Source: Hippasteria phrygiana (lineage: Eukaryota > Echinodermata > Asteroidea > Valvatida > Goniasteridae). From it: a stretch of 64,000 bases of DNA. Positions 24,373-36,349 of the stretch are shown here, one piece after another (within the stretch, counting starts at the first letter, position 1; the number at the start of each line of letters is the position of its first letter). The notes beneath the pieces were generated by a model. That model worked only from the letters and a program-made list of their open reading frames with translations, was not told the DNA's origin and made no database searches. Where the stretch lies: contig JAZGUH010000712.1 in the NCBI GenBank assembly GCA_037893225.1, positions 43,553 to 107,552 of the forward strand, in the 5' to 3' direction. The position numbers and the translations under genes were made by a program.

Positions 24373-25308
24373 TACCCCGTTCTCACTTGAACGATTTTTA
24401 GTACAACTGCGGTGCGACTAAAAAACTTTACCTGTTTCTTTTCCGCGCAGTCTCACTTGTACAACTGCCGTGCGACTGCCGTTCAACTCTCTTGCGATTT
24501 TTCCTCCCGAAACATCCGATAACGGTTCAAGTTCCGTGCGACTGCCGTACAACCTGTACGAGTCTCGCGCAAGCGCCGTGCGATTTTTGTTCAACTCGCG
24601 TGCGACCTGTGCGCATGCGGTACAACCTCCGTACAACCAATCAGAGCGCCGTCCGACCGCCGTACAAGCGCCCTTCGATCCGCGCGAATCGCACAAAATC
24701 AGGGCCTTTTGGCGTCGATCTTCAAAACCGCACTTGGTGTTCGACAGTCAACAAGTATTCAACACAACACAACGATGCCACCGAAGAAGAGTGATGGCAA
24801 GCAGGCAGGCAGCAAGAACGGCAAGGCCAGGTTGGACGGCAGTAGCACCGCGCTCGCATGGGGTCGCACCGCACTTGGATGATATTCCTACAGCTTGTAC
24901 AGCAGTCTGATGGCAGTCGCACCGGGCTCTCATGAGATTCGCACAGGTTACACGGCAGTTGCACGGCAGTCTGATGGATGTCGCACGGGAGTCGCACGGG
25001 GTCTGCTGGGAGTCGCACGGCCGAGCCGTGCGACTCTCTTCAGACTCCCGTGCGACCTATCAGACTGCCGTACGACTGCCGTGCGACCCCCATGCGACCA
25101 ATGAGAACTATGCGAACCGTGCGACAGCCGTATGGAAATTTTCAACATTTCAAAAAACTCGCACGGGCATGCGACCCGTCCGAATTACACACGACACTCC
25201 TACAACCTGTGCGAATCATCAACAGATTGCCGTGCGACTCCCGTACGCCCTGTGCGATTTGGTAGTCGCACGGCATTCGCGTAGAAAACCGTTCAAGTGA
25301 GAACGGGG
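24373..25308. mobile_element. MITE-like unit built of degenerate GTGCGACTGCCGTACAAC words
   Basis: Starts CCCCGTTCTCACTTGAAC and ends GTTCAAGTGAGAACGGGG, exact inverted ends of about 18 bases. Between them, words such as GTGCGACTGCCGTACAAC recur dozens of times in both orientations. Open frames over it are artefacts of that word composition. A short relative with the same outer end lies at the right side of the composite (about 34169-34332). Confidence 0.75.
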
Positions 25309-25310
25309 TA

Positions 25311-26885
25311 TTAGTGATCCTTCGTTTTGAACGTACGTAGGACCGTAGCGACGTAAGGACCTCATTATCGCCCAATGAGAAGCTCTACACCATAGGCCCC
25401 ACCCAATTGTGACCGTTGTCTTTATTGAGCTTCATAAATATGCATGTTATACAAAAGAGCTTTTCCAAGAGACGCATGCACATGCCACCAGTCAATCTCG
25501 TACCACCGGTACATGACATTGTTCAACTGCAACGCGTAGCATTGTGTATCACAGATTAGGAATTTGGCGAATGTGATTTGAATATAGGTTTGGTTGAGTG
25601 GCTGTCGACACGAACCTGTCTATTTTCATTAGAGAAGAATAGACAAATAAGGTTTCACAGTTTAGGAGTGCAAGTTTTATCCGTTCTCAATTTAATCGTT
25701 ATCCACAATTTGTTTTAAATTCATTGTTTAGTGGTATCTTTTTCATTTATTTTGAATAAGATTGTCAACCTAAGCCGACTGCAGACAAATTATGCCACCA
25801 AAAACTAATTCAAGCAAAACAAGAGCATTTTTTTTTTAAAAGGAAACAAAAGGAAAGGAAAAGAAATAGAAGAATAAAAACAAGGACTGAAAAATAACCG
25901 CCTCAATTACAAAACCAATATAACTTTCTATTTTTAAATGGATGCTCACGGTGGCTTTAGTTTTTTTTTTTAATGTATTTTCATTTGTTTCGTTTCTAGC
26001 TATATTTCTTTTTAACTAAAGAGCAGATGCAAATGTCATAATGCAAAAAATGTATGTGTGTCTCTGGGGCGGGGAGGGAGAGAGAGATGGGTCAGGCATA
26101 TTAGGTCCGGCCTGACATCTGAACAATAGGCCTTTTCACACTAGACAAAATCTCGGGGGCGGCCCCGGGGCAACGCGGGGGTGAGAATGTGCGACGTTTC
26201 ACACGAGCCATTTTCGCCACGGGGCCGCCCCCGAGATTGGTCTCGCCCCAGGGCGAACTCGCCCCTGCTCCAGGCCAGGGGTGAGATTTTTCAACCCGGG
26301 GCGAGACCGATCTCGGGGGTGGCCCCGGGGCGAAATGGCTAGTGTGAAAAGTCGCCCCGCATGCAGGGTTTCGTACAACCCGGTTGAGAAACAGGTGGTC
26401 CTGTCAAAGCTCAGCGCCATTATTCTGAAGCACAATTGATATGTGGCAGAGGCACCCCCCCCCCCCCCCCCCCTCTTTTGTGCTGGTCATTGTGTTCCCG
26501 GAATCTCAGGAATTATTTTCAGCGAGGAGGAAGTTAGGAATTTCCTGGCCATCTGGGGGTCGATTAAATACAAACTAGCGTGAAACGCTCATGCCCAACC
26601 CCGGGGCGAGCTCGCCCCGGGGTAGGCTGAGGTAGGTTTCCGCGAAACGAGTGTGAAACGACGCGGGGTTGAAATCCGGGGTGAAAACGCCGGGGCGGCC
26701 CCGGGGCGAGGGGTTCGGCGCTCTAGTGTGAAAAGGCCTTATGCCTGACCAGCAGGGTTGTTATGACCAAACCAAATGTCACCTCAATGTGAACAAAACA
26801 CCTGAACACCATCAACGCACTGCTTTCTATGACCAAACAAAATCTCATCTCAATGTTAACACCAACCTGAATATCATCAACGCCC
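25311..26885. repeat. Left inverted arm of the Harbinger composite
   Basis: Matches the reverse complement of about 32485-34168 at high identity. Shared parts in order: GATCCTTCGTTTTGAACG, an AT-rich stretch, the GC-rich unit 26131-26738, and the first two or three units of the CCAAATCTCATTTGAATG minisatellite. Length is about 1.6 kb, far longer than usual Harbinger ends. Confidence 0.85.
26131..26738. mobile_element. GC-rich MITE inside left arm
   Basis: Ends GGCCTTTTCACACTAG and CTAGTGTGAAAAGGCC are perfect inverted repeats. The body is very GC-rich, with nested palindromes around GGGGCGAGxTCGCCCC. A second copy lies in the right arm at about 32708-33344. The short C-run at 26455-26474 belongs to a nested TTCCCGGAATCTCAGG repeat. 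Confidence 0.8.
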
Positions 26886-26904
26886 TATACATGCTTTCTC
26901 TAAC

Positions 26905-27625
26905 CAAACCAAATCTCATTTGAATCTGAATATCATCAGCTCGGTGCATGCTTTGAATGACCAAACCAAATCTCATTTGAATGTGAACACCAACCTGAAT
27001 ATCATCAGCTCGGTGCTTTCAATGACCAAACCAAATCTCATTTGAATGTGAACACCAACCTGAATATCATCAGTTCGGTGCTTTCAATGACCATACCAAA
27101 TCTCATTTGAATGTGAACACCACACCTGAATATCATCAGCTCGGTGCTTTCTATGACCAAACCAAATCTCATTTGAATGTGAACACCACACCTGAATATC
27201 ATCAGTTCGGTGCTTTCAATGACCAAACCAAATCTCATTTGAATGTGAACACCACACCTGAATATCATCAGCTCGGTGCTTTCTATGACCAAACCAAATC
27301 TCATTTGAATGTGAACACCACACCTGAATATCATCAGTTCGGTGCTTTCAATGACCAAACCAAATCTCATTTGAATGTGAACACCAACCTGAATATCATC
27401 AGCTCGGTGCATGCTTTCAATGACCAAACCAAATCTCATTTGAATGTGAACACCAACCTGAATATCATCAGTTCGGTGCTTTCAATGACCAAACCAAATC
27501 TCATTTGAATATGAACACCAACCTGAATATCATCAGCTCGGTGCTTTCAATGACCAAACCAAATCTCATTTGAATATGAACACCAACCTGAATATCATCA
27601 GCTCGGCGCTTTCGGTGTTCACATT
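26905..27625. repeat. Minisatellite, ~62-66 bp unit
   Basis: About 11-12 units of a sequence containing CCAAATCTCATTTGAATG, AACACCAACCTGAATATC and ATCAGCTCGGTGCTTTC. It is open in frames of both strands only because the unit lacks stops. The array ends at GGTGTTCACATTCAAATG, an inverted part-unit. Confidence 0.9.
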
Positions 27626-27694
27626 CAAATGAATTTGATGGAAGTCGCAATTTCATCGTGGTATACAATGTACTGAACCTTGGAACAATTTAAA

Positions 27695-29031
27695 ATGGAT
27701 CATGCAGCTCGTGTACAAATATCAGGAGAGGAAAGACATCTTATCCTGGCAGGGTACAACGTCCATGGCCCTCGGTGGGGCCTTGTTGTTAGTTATGTAC
27801 AACGAAATGCTGTCCCACGAGGTCCCATTGCCGAATTGTATCAACAAAGGAATAATGCACAGTTAAGGAGGAGGGTGAGGGAAGCTATGACACGGGATGT
27901 TGCAAGGTACGACTTAAAAGTATATTTTTTTAGCATAGATAACAACCGATGGAAAAAGCCATTTAATGCTATAAGCATTATAAACGATTATTATTATTAT
28001 AACAATTGGCCCCTTTTAGGGAAATAATTTGAAGAGTATATTCAATTTAGCAAGCCCATAAATCAATCTTAGTGTCCATAATTAATTACATTGTGAGGTT
28101 TACAAAGTTGTATATCGTTTGATTTTCTTCAAGGCTGCAAGACCAACGGATTCGAGAAATGAGATATGCAGCAAGGGGAAACCCTGCACAGCGAAGGGCA
28201 CGGGTACTATTTCCACCGGCACTCCAGCCCCTACAGCCTGCACTCCAGCCCCCGCAGCCGGCACTCCAGCCCCCGCAGCCTGCACTCCAGCCCCCGCAGC
28301 CGGCACTCCAGCCCCCGCAGCCGGCACTCCAGCCCCCGCAGCCGGCACTCCAGCCCCCGCAGCCGGCACTCCAGCCCCCGCAGCCGGGACTCCAGCCCCC
28401 GCAGCCGGGACTCCAGCCCCCGCAGCCGGGACTCCAGCCCCCGCAGCCGGGACTCCAGCCCCCGCAGCCGGGACTCCAGCCCCCGCAGCCGGGACTCCAG
28501 CCCCCGCAGCCGGGACTCTAGCCCCCGCAGCCGGCACTCCAGCCCCCGCAGCCGGCACTCCAGCCCCCGCCGCCGGCACTCCAGCCCCCGCCGCCGGCAC
28601 TCCAGCCCCCGCCGCCGGCACTCCAGCCCCCGCAGCCGGCACTCCATCCCCCGCAGCCGGGACTCCAGCCCCCGCAGCCGGGACTCCAGCCCCCGCAGCC
28701 GGGACTCCAGCCCCCGCAGCCGGGACTCCAGCCCCCGCAGCCGGGACTCCAGCCCCCGCAGCCGGGACTCCAGCCCCCAGCAGATGGTCTGCCACATGGT
28801 CCTGTGGGCCAAGACATCCCCCTCCCCATAGGTGAACTTGGAAGGCAGCCATTGCACATGATTATACGGCAAAGCCACGTTGCTTACAATAACTATGTCA
28901 TCAACATTCTGCCACTTGTCACGCGGGATTTCCGACGGTCGATGCGAGAGTTTACTGCATACATGCGAATACTGCAAGGAGAAGTCCAGCCGGGTCCACC
29001 ACGGCAAGAAAACAACCCGCATGAGGACTAG
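27695..29031 (+). pseudogene. Two-exon gene with PQ-rich minisatellite exon, one in-frame stop
   Basis: Exon 1 is 27695-27906 (ATG in AAAATGG, donor AAG/gtacga); exon 2 is 28134-29031 (acceptor ttcaag/G), phase 2. Exon 1 encodes MDHAARVQISGEERHLILAG with an Arg-rich end. Exon 2 encodes RIREMRYAARGNPAQRR, then about 26 copies of ALQPPQP/GLQPPQP, then a folded-looking tail (HMIIRQSHVAYNNYVINIL) ending TAG. One CAG of the array is TAG at 28519-28521. The gene is divergent from the Harbinger transposase in the same element, as expected for the second protein of Harbinger transposons, which is usually Myb-like; I do not recognise a Myb domain, so this role is inference. Confidence 0.6.
28226..28785. 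repeat. 21-bp coding minisatellite
   Basis: About 26 units of CTCCAGCCCCCGCAGCCGGx, differing mainly as GCACTC versus GGACTC, in blocks of one type, which suggests internal duplication. All six frames are nearly open. Only the ALQPPQP frame joins both neighbouring exon sequences. Confidence 0.93.
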
Positions 29032-29183
29032 GCTACCCATTTTATCTAACATTTGAGTTTTCCCGAGTAAGATGAGAGATGCCACAGGATACTCTCCCGT
29101 AGTTATTTTAATCCCGTAGTCGGGTCCACTATGTACATAGTATTATGTTTAAAAGTGATTCCGTGTCGGATCACCCAATGGTT

Positions 29184-30057
29184 TAAACCCGACCCTCTTT
29201 ATGCTGGCTCAAATTTGGTGTACATGTGTAATGGCAATTCAGGCTAAAAAAAGCGGAAATTTCTATTTTTGGCCCCATCGTAGCGCGAAAACCGTTGGGT
29301 TTTCGCGCTACAAACACCAGTTTTGGCGATTTTGGCAAAAATGGCACCCCCACCAATGACCATCTCTGTAACAATTGTGTCAAATCTGTTGATACTGGTG
29401 TCTTTGGAAAGGTAATTGCATAAGCAATCCAAATTTGCAATTATTTATGTAGGAACAATTTGCGGTTTGATGCCCTATTGACCTTTACTTTGACCTTGTA
29501 GATCACGTGACCTTGAGTTGAAAATTATAACCAAGTTCTTTTTCTCAAAGTGGATTGTTTGACGAATTTTCTCAAAGTTGGCATACTTGTGCAAAGATGT
29601 GATCCCTATGCAATTTACTCTAAATCTGTGGGCATAAATTGATAGTAAATTGCATATACGGATATCACATTTTTGCATCAAGTATGCTTTGGGAAGAGCT
29701 AGAGCAAAGCATTGTTTTATATATCAGTTTTGGGTACAATTTTTACCCAAGGTCATCTTAAGGTCACGTGATCCAAAAGGTCTAATTCAAGGTCAAAGTA
29801 AAGGTCAAAAGGTCATCAAACCACAAATTGCTCCTACATAAAAAGAACTAACGGCAAATCCAGATTGCTTATGCAGTTACCTTTCCAAAGACACCAATAT
29901 CAACAGATTTGGCCCGCTGGCAAGAGATGTGGTCAGTTGGAAATTGATGGGTGTACCAATTTTGGCCAAAATCGCCAAAAAAGGTGTCGTGCAAAAAGCG
30001 TCAGCCTCAATTACCCCATGCAACAAATTTGAACCAATTTGAAGAGGGTCGGGTTTA
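29184..30057. repeat. Palindromic MITE between the two Harbinger genes
   Basis: AAACCCGACCCTCTT at the left and AAGAGGGTCGGGTTT at the right, with further imperfect inverted matches inward (TGCATAAGCAATCC / GATTGCTTATGCA, AGGTCACGTGATC). Total about 875 bases, no coding content. It fills the space between the divergent genes. Confidence 0.75.
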
Positions 30058-30726
30058 AATTTCCATTTTGGGGGGTGATTTGAAACAGAATAACCCTTAG
30101 TTCAAACTGAGAATTTGCAAGACTATACATTATTGGAAACTGCATAGTATACCAATCGGAAAATCAATGTTTTTATTTCCCACAATGCATTTGTGGCGGC
30201 CATCTTCGATTTTTTTTTAAATGGCTCGGCATAAAAGCTTTTGGGAAAATGGAAACATTGGTTTTTGGACTAGGTGTACGATACAGCTTTCACAAAATTG
30301 TATAGTTTAGCTAATCGCCCATGCACACAATTTGAACAAAATTGCATGGTGAGCCTGATTGCTGTGTGTTTATAATAAATGTGTGGCGATGGGTGACAAA
30401 TAGAAACTGTTATATTTCCGATGTAATTTACAGTGTGTTTATTGAAACCGTCTCAAGTTCAACAACATGATGAAGAGTAAAATAATAAAGAGTAACACAA
30501 TAGGTATTCTGCCCGGTAGGTGTATTTTCTTATCACTCTAAGTTTCAAGTTTTCAAAAGATTGGGATGCTCCAAAGGGATTTTCTTTTGCGATTAATTTC
30601 AACGCCTCGTAAAAACAATGTTGTATTTGTATGCAGTTTCACTCTTGCTTCACAAAAGATGTTTTCCCTTTTGTTTTAACTTAACAACTAACGGTCTGCC
30701 TTTAAAGTAAATCAATTAAAAGTCAA

Positions 30727-32167
30727 TCAATGAATATTTTCTGTCAATCTCAAATGTCGCTGGGCTAGACAGGCGCAGAGCTCCGCGACGATGGGCATCA
30801 TCCATCTTGGATGTCGGTAAACACCCTTCACTGCTCGGTATGTCTTGAAGAAGGCCATGACATGCTCAACGTAGATTCTGCATCTTGAATGCTCTTCGTT
30901 AAAAACACCCATGACCACCCGTTCATCAGCATCTGCCACATTTTGGATCTGATCCATACGGTATTTAGTCATCACTGGATACCTGTTGGCATAGCCATTA
31001 TCCCCAAGAAGAAATACTTCATCTGGAAAGTTCAAATCAAGACCAGGACCAATGGAGGGCATCAGATGATACTGGCCGGCATCGTTCTGATGTCCAAGAA
31101 AACCACTCTGAACATAGCGGATGTTCTTTCTGTTGTCAATGATTACCTGGAAGTGTAAAATACAAACATTTTCCATCATTTAATAGCGATATTTGCAGCG
31201 GGTAATTTTCAGTAATAAGAGGAATATGAATGACAATGGAAAACGATGGCGGATAGTACATGTATTAGGAATTCATAAGAGATGATGGGGAAATGATGAT
31301 GGGGGATGATGGAAGGTGAGGACAGGGAGATGGTGGGAGATGATGATGGGGATATCCTTATCAGAAACAAACCTTTCTATTTCCTTTCGGTAGAATGGCA
31401 CAACCAAATTACGACATCTAATGTAACCTTGACAAGAAAGTTAAAAAGTTAAAAACTCTTACCTGAGTGCTCATGCAGTGATAACGAGAATATCCGCTGT
31501 AAAACTCTTGTTGGTTTTCGGTCTGTGGTCGCTGTATTTCATGCAGGGTCCCATCGATGGCCCCCACTGCATTGGGGATTACATCCCATTGCCCTCTCAT
31601 GGCGAGCCATTCTTCCCTTCTTGGCCAAGAAATGGTCGATTTAAAGTAATACCAAAGTAAAGTTATGATTGAATAAATGTCTCTCGTGACAGCTGCCTCA
31701 CTCATGTTAAAAAGTGCAGAGAGTACATCATATGTTGGGTATTGACGAAGCCATATCGTAGCCATGAGGATTCTGTTGACGGGGCGATGAAGATGTCTCC
31801 GTCCTGGTCCCTGGTTTGTGATGAAAGGCTGCAGATCACGGGTAATCATCAACATTGACTCCGGTGTTTCTCCTGTCAGGCGAAACAACTTTGGCGGGTC
31901 CCTCACCAGATCTTCAAACAGGTTTCTTGGATTAAGTTGAATATCACCAACCAAATCAGGAAACATAAGAGTGTGTAGTCTTGGGTTGGGTGCAGGTAAA
32001 TCAAGTATGCTTGAACACAGAAAACCATGAAACAAGCCACCAAACGCATTCCAAAGAGAGGCAAGTTCCTCATCTACTGTGCTACCAAATGGTGGAATAC
32101 TTATCAGCGTTAGGAAATGATACGAAAGTGATATAAATGCCATCGATAATGAGCGAACGTGGTCCAT
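30727..32167 (-). CDS. PIF/Harbinger DDE transposase (HARBI1-like)
   Basis: Cut-and-paste transposase with an RNase H-like fold. Exon 1 is 32167-31463 (235 aa, donor CAG/gtaaga), exon 2 is 31146-30727 (139 aa, acceptor ccag/GTA), phase 0, total 374 aa, normal for the family. Residues 147-167 form a helix-turn-helix-like stretch (DVLSALFNMSEAAVTRDI). The catalytic triad is Asp205 (VGAIDGTLHEI), Asp284 (LLGDNGYANR) and Glu329 (IYVEHVMAFFKTYRAV). No stop or frameshift is seen, so it may be intact. The frame is also open upstream of the Met to an AG near 32222, so a further 5' exon is possible. It lies on the strand opposite to the PQ-rich gene. Confidence 0.85.
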
Positions 32168-32484
32168 TTTGAAAGTGCTTTGGAATCGGTGTAAACCTCG
32201 AACAAGACATGCTACATCAAACTAAAAAACGCATTAACCTTTGTTAAATAATAATTCTTTCAATAGAGTACCCCTTTTGTCCCTATACCCTATACACACT
32301 CCAGACTATTGTTTAATACCTAACGCATCCCCTAGATTTGTGAAAAGAATTCCCGAGATTCCAGGAACACAATGACCAACACAAAGGGGGAGGGGGGGGG
32401 GGGGGGGGGCCTCTGCCCCATATCGTGCTTCATAATGGCCACCCAACCCAACCTACATTCAAATGGCATTCCTTTACGCGCTCA

Positions 32485-34168
32485 ATTCCTAATCTGTGAT
32501 GGTATTCAGGTTGGTGTTCACATTGAGATGAGATTTGGTTTGATCATAGAAAGCAGTCCGTAGATAATATTCAGGTGTGGTGTTCACATTGATTCAAATG
32601 AGAATTGATTTGGTCATAGAAAGCAGTGCGTTGATGGTATTCAGGTGTTTTGTTCACATTGAGGTGACATTTGGTTTGGTCATAACCATCCTGCTTGTCA
32701 GGCATAAGGCCTTTTCACACTGGAGCGCCGAACCCCTTGCCCCGGGGCCGCCCCGGGGCCGCCCCGGCGTTTTCACCCCCGAGTTTCAACCCCGCGTCGT
32801 TTCACACTCGTTTCGCGCAAACCTACCTCAGCCAACCCCGGGGCGAGCTCGCCCCGGGGTTGGGCATGAGCGTTTCACACTAGTTTGTATTTAATCGACC
32901 CCCAGATGGCCAGTAAATTCCTAACTTCCTCCTCGCTGAAAATAATTCCTGAGATTCCGGGAACACAATGACCAGCACAAAAGAGGGGGGCGGGGTGCCT
33001 CTGCCACATATTGTGCTTCAGAATAATGGCGCTGAGCTTTGACAGGACCTTTGGAATTATTTTGTCGAGACCACCTGTTTCTCAACCGGGTTGTACGAAA
33101 CCCTGCATGCGGGGCGACGTTTCACACTAGCCATTTCGCCCCGGGGCCACCCCCGAGATCGGTCTCGCCCCGGGTTGAAAAATCTCACCCCTGGCCTGGA
33201 GCAGGGGCGAGTTCGCCATGGGGCGAGACCAATCTCGGGGGCGGCCCCGTGGCGAGAATGGCTAGTGTGAAACGTCGCACATTCTCACCCCCGCGTTGCC
33301 CCGGGGCCGCCCCCGAGATTTTGTCTAGTGTGAAAAGGCCTATTGTTCAGATGTCAGGCCGGACCTAATATGCCTGACCCATCTCTCTCTCCCTCCCCGC
33401 CCCAGAGACACACATACATTTTTTGCATTATGACATTTGCATCTGCTCTTTAGTTAAAAAGAAATATAGCTAAAAAACGAAAGAAATGAAAATACATTAA
33501 AAAACACACTAAATCCACCGTGAGCATCCATTTAAAAATAGAAAGTTATATTGGTTTTGTAATTGAGGCGGTTATTTTTCCGTCCTTGTTTTTATTCTTC
33601 TATTTTTTTTCCTTTCCTTTTGTTTCCTTTTTTTTTTTAAATGCTCTTGCTTTGCTTGAATTAGTTTTTGGTGGCATAATTTGTCTGCAGTCGGCTTAGG
33701 TTGACAATCTTATTCAAAATAAATGAAAAAAATACCACTAAACAATGAATTTAAAACAAATTGTGAATAACGATTAAATTGAGACCGGATAAAACTTGCA
33801 CTCCTAAACTGTGAAACCTTATTTGTCTATTCTTCTCTAATAGAAATAAACAGGTTTGTGTCGACAGCCACTCAACCAAACCTATATTAAAATCACATTT
33901 CTTTACGCGCCAAATTCCTAATCTGTGATACACAATGCTACGCGTTGCAGTTGAACAATGTCATGTACCGGTGGTACGAGATTGACTGGTGGCATGTGCA
34001 TGCATGCGTCTCTTGGAAAAGCTCTTTTGTATAACATGCATATTTATGAAGCTCAATAAAGACAACGGTCACAATTGGGTGGGGCCTATAGTGTAGAGCT
34101 TCTCATTGGGCGATAATGAGGTCCTTACGTCGCTACGGTCCTACGTACGTTCAAAACGAAGGATCACT
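32485..34168. repeat. Right inverted arm of the Harbinger composite
   Basis: Reverse complement of the left arm. It contains the GC-rich unit at about 32706-33344, a copy of the TTCCGGGAACACAATGACC repeat, and ends at CGAAGGATCACTA. It carries only about three units of the minisatellite that is expanded on the left. Confidence 0.85.
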
Positions 34169-34332
34169 ATTAGGCCTCACCAACAAACATATACAAAGTG
34201 GCCTCATTCGCCACCTGATGTTCAAGCTGTCCACATCAAGATGGAAGACATTCGTACGGAAATCGCACGGCTGTACGATTTTTTAGTCGCACCGCAGTTG
34301 TACAAAAAATCGTTCATGTGAGAACGGGGCCT

Positions 34333-34560
34333 TAAGCACAAACAAATTGCTTAAGCACAAAAAACCTCCTTAGTAAAAACAGGTTAACAGCCAAACCTCT
34401 GTGCGATTGTTATGCTATAAGTAAATAACATCTATTTATCAGTCACAAGCAATATATACATCACAGGGAGTTTTGGCTGGTAACCTGCCTTTATTAAGCA
34501 AGTTTTTTTGTGCTAAAGCAAATGTTGTGCTTAAGCAGCTCTATAAAATTGGTTCTTGTT
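34333..34560. mobile_element. Right part of a MITE split by the Harbinger composite
   Basis: TAAGCACAAACAAATTGC at the left and GTGCTTAAGCAGCTCTATAA at the right form the ends of a MITE family also at 59.75-60.35 kb. Its missing left tip (CCAATTTCATAGAGCTG) lies at about 24353-24369, on the other side of the composite. Confidence 0.75.
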
Positions 34561-35820
34561 TGTATGCTCCATGATGTTAATCTATTACGTAAAAACCCGT
34601 TCACTGAATAGAGTGGTCCTATTCATCGCACTTGGAGCCGCCCTTTCAGTGTGAAAAGGCTCCATCTATTCATTGCACTCCCATTCAAGAACAATTATAC
34701 ATGTAGTTGAAACATGAATGGTTGAGTACGCGCAGGAATGCGGGTATAGACAACCGGCCAGGAGGTCTTTTTCAAACCGCGGCTATGGCCGTTGTACAAA
34801 ACTAATAAACGGTTTTTAGCACCCACACCCGGGACCTATTCCAGAGGTGTCTGTAGCTTTCAATCTTTCTTCTACCCCCCCCCCCCCCCCCGATTTTTTC
34901 AGAAGTTTGTGTAGTTGAGGAGTTGAGTATAATATAGGTATAGCTGTTGATAATTTTACAAGTTTATAAAATTAAATCCGTCAAAAATATGCAAAAGTAC
35001 AAACAGATGCAATATATTTTTAAAGTATAAACTACATGTATAGTTTCCAGGACACGCTCGTACATATGGTAAAATTAGCACAAGATAACAATTATACTTT
35101 CTCTAGAAAAGCTCTCAAAACATAGAGTGCATTATATACATATTGTAAAATTCTTTACAACAAATGATATAAAATGAAATTAACAGTAATTATGCTTTGG
35201 GATGTAAACGAACTTTTGTATACAACTACAAAGCCTCATTGACAAAATAATTATGCCACTTTGGGGGGGGGGGGGGGGGGGTAGGTTCCGTACATCAAGT
35301 TTGTTTCATCCCTGTGACTTTCGGTGATGTCATATCTACGCCAAACACCAATAAATCTAAGCAGCCTTGGAAATTGGCGCCGTTGTGGGACTGATAAAAC
35401 TTAGTCATCGGCAGCACGGGGGCTATAAAGTACATGTACCCCCAAAGTTCAGATTAGCAAGTCCCTTCCCAAAACTGAGAAGAGTCTTTCGGTAAATTTT
35501 ATGAAAACAAGTAAAGAAAAAGAAATTTAAAATGTTCCAACATTTGTTGGGTTCCCAAAAAAAGTCGGCTGCGTTCCAGAAAATTACCCCCCCCCCCATC
35601 CAATAAACAACACCGCCCGTCAGACCGATAGTTTATGATACAATTAGCCCCTTGCACGATTTCGCTATACTGGAACAGAAGCGAGACTTAGCCTCACTTA
35701 GGCCTACTTGCAAAATCAGGCTCTTTCGCGTCGTTGCTGTCTGTTGCTAAGATGCATAAGTAAGATGTTATAGTAACCGAAGCATGCACGTACAGCCTCG
35801 CTCTCAAACCAACCGTGCAA

Positions 35821-36345
35821 GCAGGGGCGGATCCAGGATTTTTTTGCGTGTGTGTGAGTTTGTTTTTGCATCTAATAGGGGACCTTTAACAATAGAGGAC
35901 AATAGGGTCCCCGATTGAGAAAAGTCCCGGTTTGAAAATCGTGTACAAAACCAATGAGGGCCCTTGCCAAATATATAAAGTATGAATAATAGGAGGACAA
36001 TATATAGGAGGTCCCCGATTGCAGGCGTTCACATACTTGTGAGTATGTATATACCGGCAATCGTGGACTAGGGACAAAAGGGTTAGGTCATAGACAAAGG
36101 GTCCACGTTTGACCGAACGTCCACGATTGAAAATCGTGTACAAAACCAATGGGAGGCCTTCTGAAAAAGTTAGAGTATAAACAAAAGAGGAACAATGGGA
36201 CGTCCACGATTGCAGGTATATACGCACTTGTGTGTGTGTTACAAGGCATAGGTCCTTACAAGCAAAATAAATTGGCAACGAGCGGGGTTGGGGGGGGGGG
36301 GGAGTTTCGACCCCCAAAACCTCCCTCTGGATCCGCTCCTGCAAA
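35821..36345. mobile_element. hAT-like MITE copy 3 with nested CCGGCAATCG MITEs
   Basis: Ends GGGGCGGATCCAGGATT and CTCTGGATCCGCTCCTGC. Nested within are two relatives of the CGGCAATCGTGGAC family (about 35870-36030 and 36050-36235), so this copy is older than those insertions. Confidence 0.75.
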
Positions 36346-36349
36346 GGGG

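Larger units (their letters stand above)
24373..34332. mobile_element. Composite PIF/Harbinger-type transposon (~9.96 kb)
   Basis: Outer ends are inverted repeats: CCCCGTTCTCACTTGAACG at the left and its near complement at the right, continuing through TACAACTGCGGTGCGACTA. TAA lies directly outside both ends (24370-24372 and 34333-34335). The flanks, joined across the element, rebuild a MITE seen intact at 59.75 kb (ATAGAGCTG..TAAGCACAAA), which supports TAA as target duplication. Inside are long inverted arms, a Harbinger DDE transposase, a divergent second gene and minisatellites. The left subterminal region also looks like an independent MITE, so the element may be a nest of related units rather than one transposon. 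Confidence 0.7.

Noticed and set aside
24418..25375. Cluster of overlapping 60-146 codon frames on both strands
   Set aside because: Composition effect of the GTGCGACTGCC words in a MITE.
27038..27508. Paired 133-codon frames on both strands
   Set aside because: Translation of the 62-66 bp minisatellite.
28119..28835. Long open frames TPAPAAG, HSSPRSR and minus-strand GVPAAGA / GLESRLR
   Set aside because: They arise because the 21-bp unit has no stops in any frame. Only the ALQPPQP frame is continuous with spliced coding sequence on both sides.
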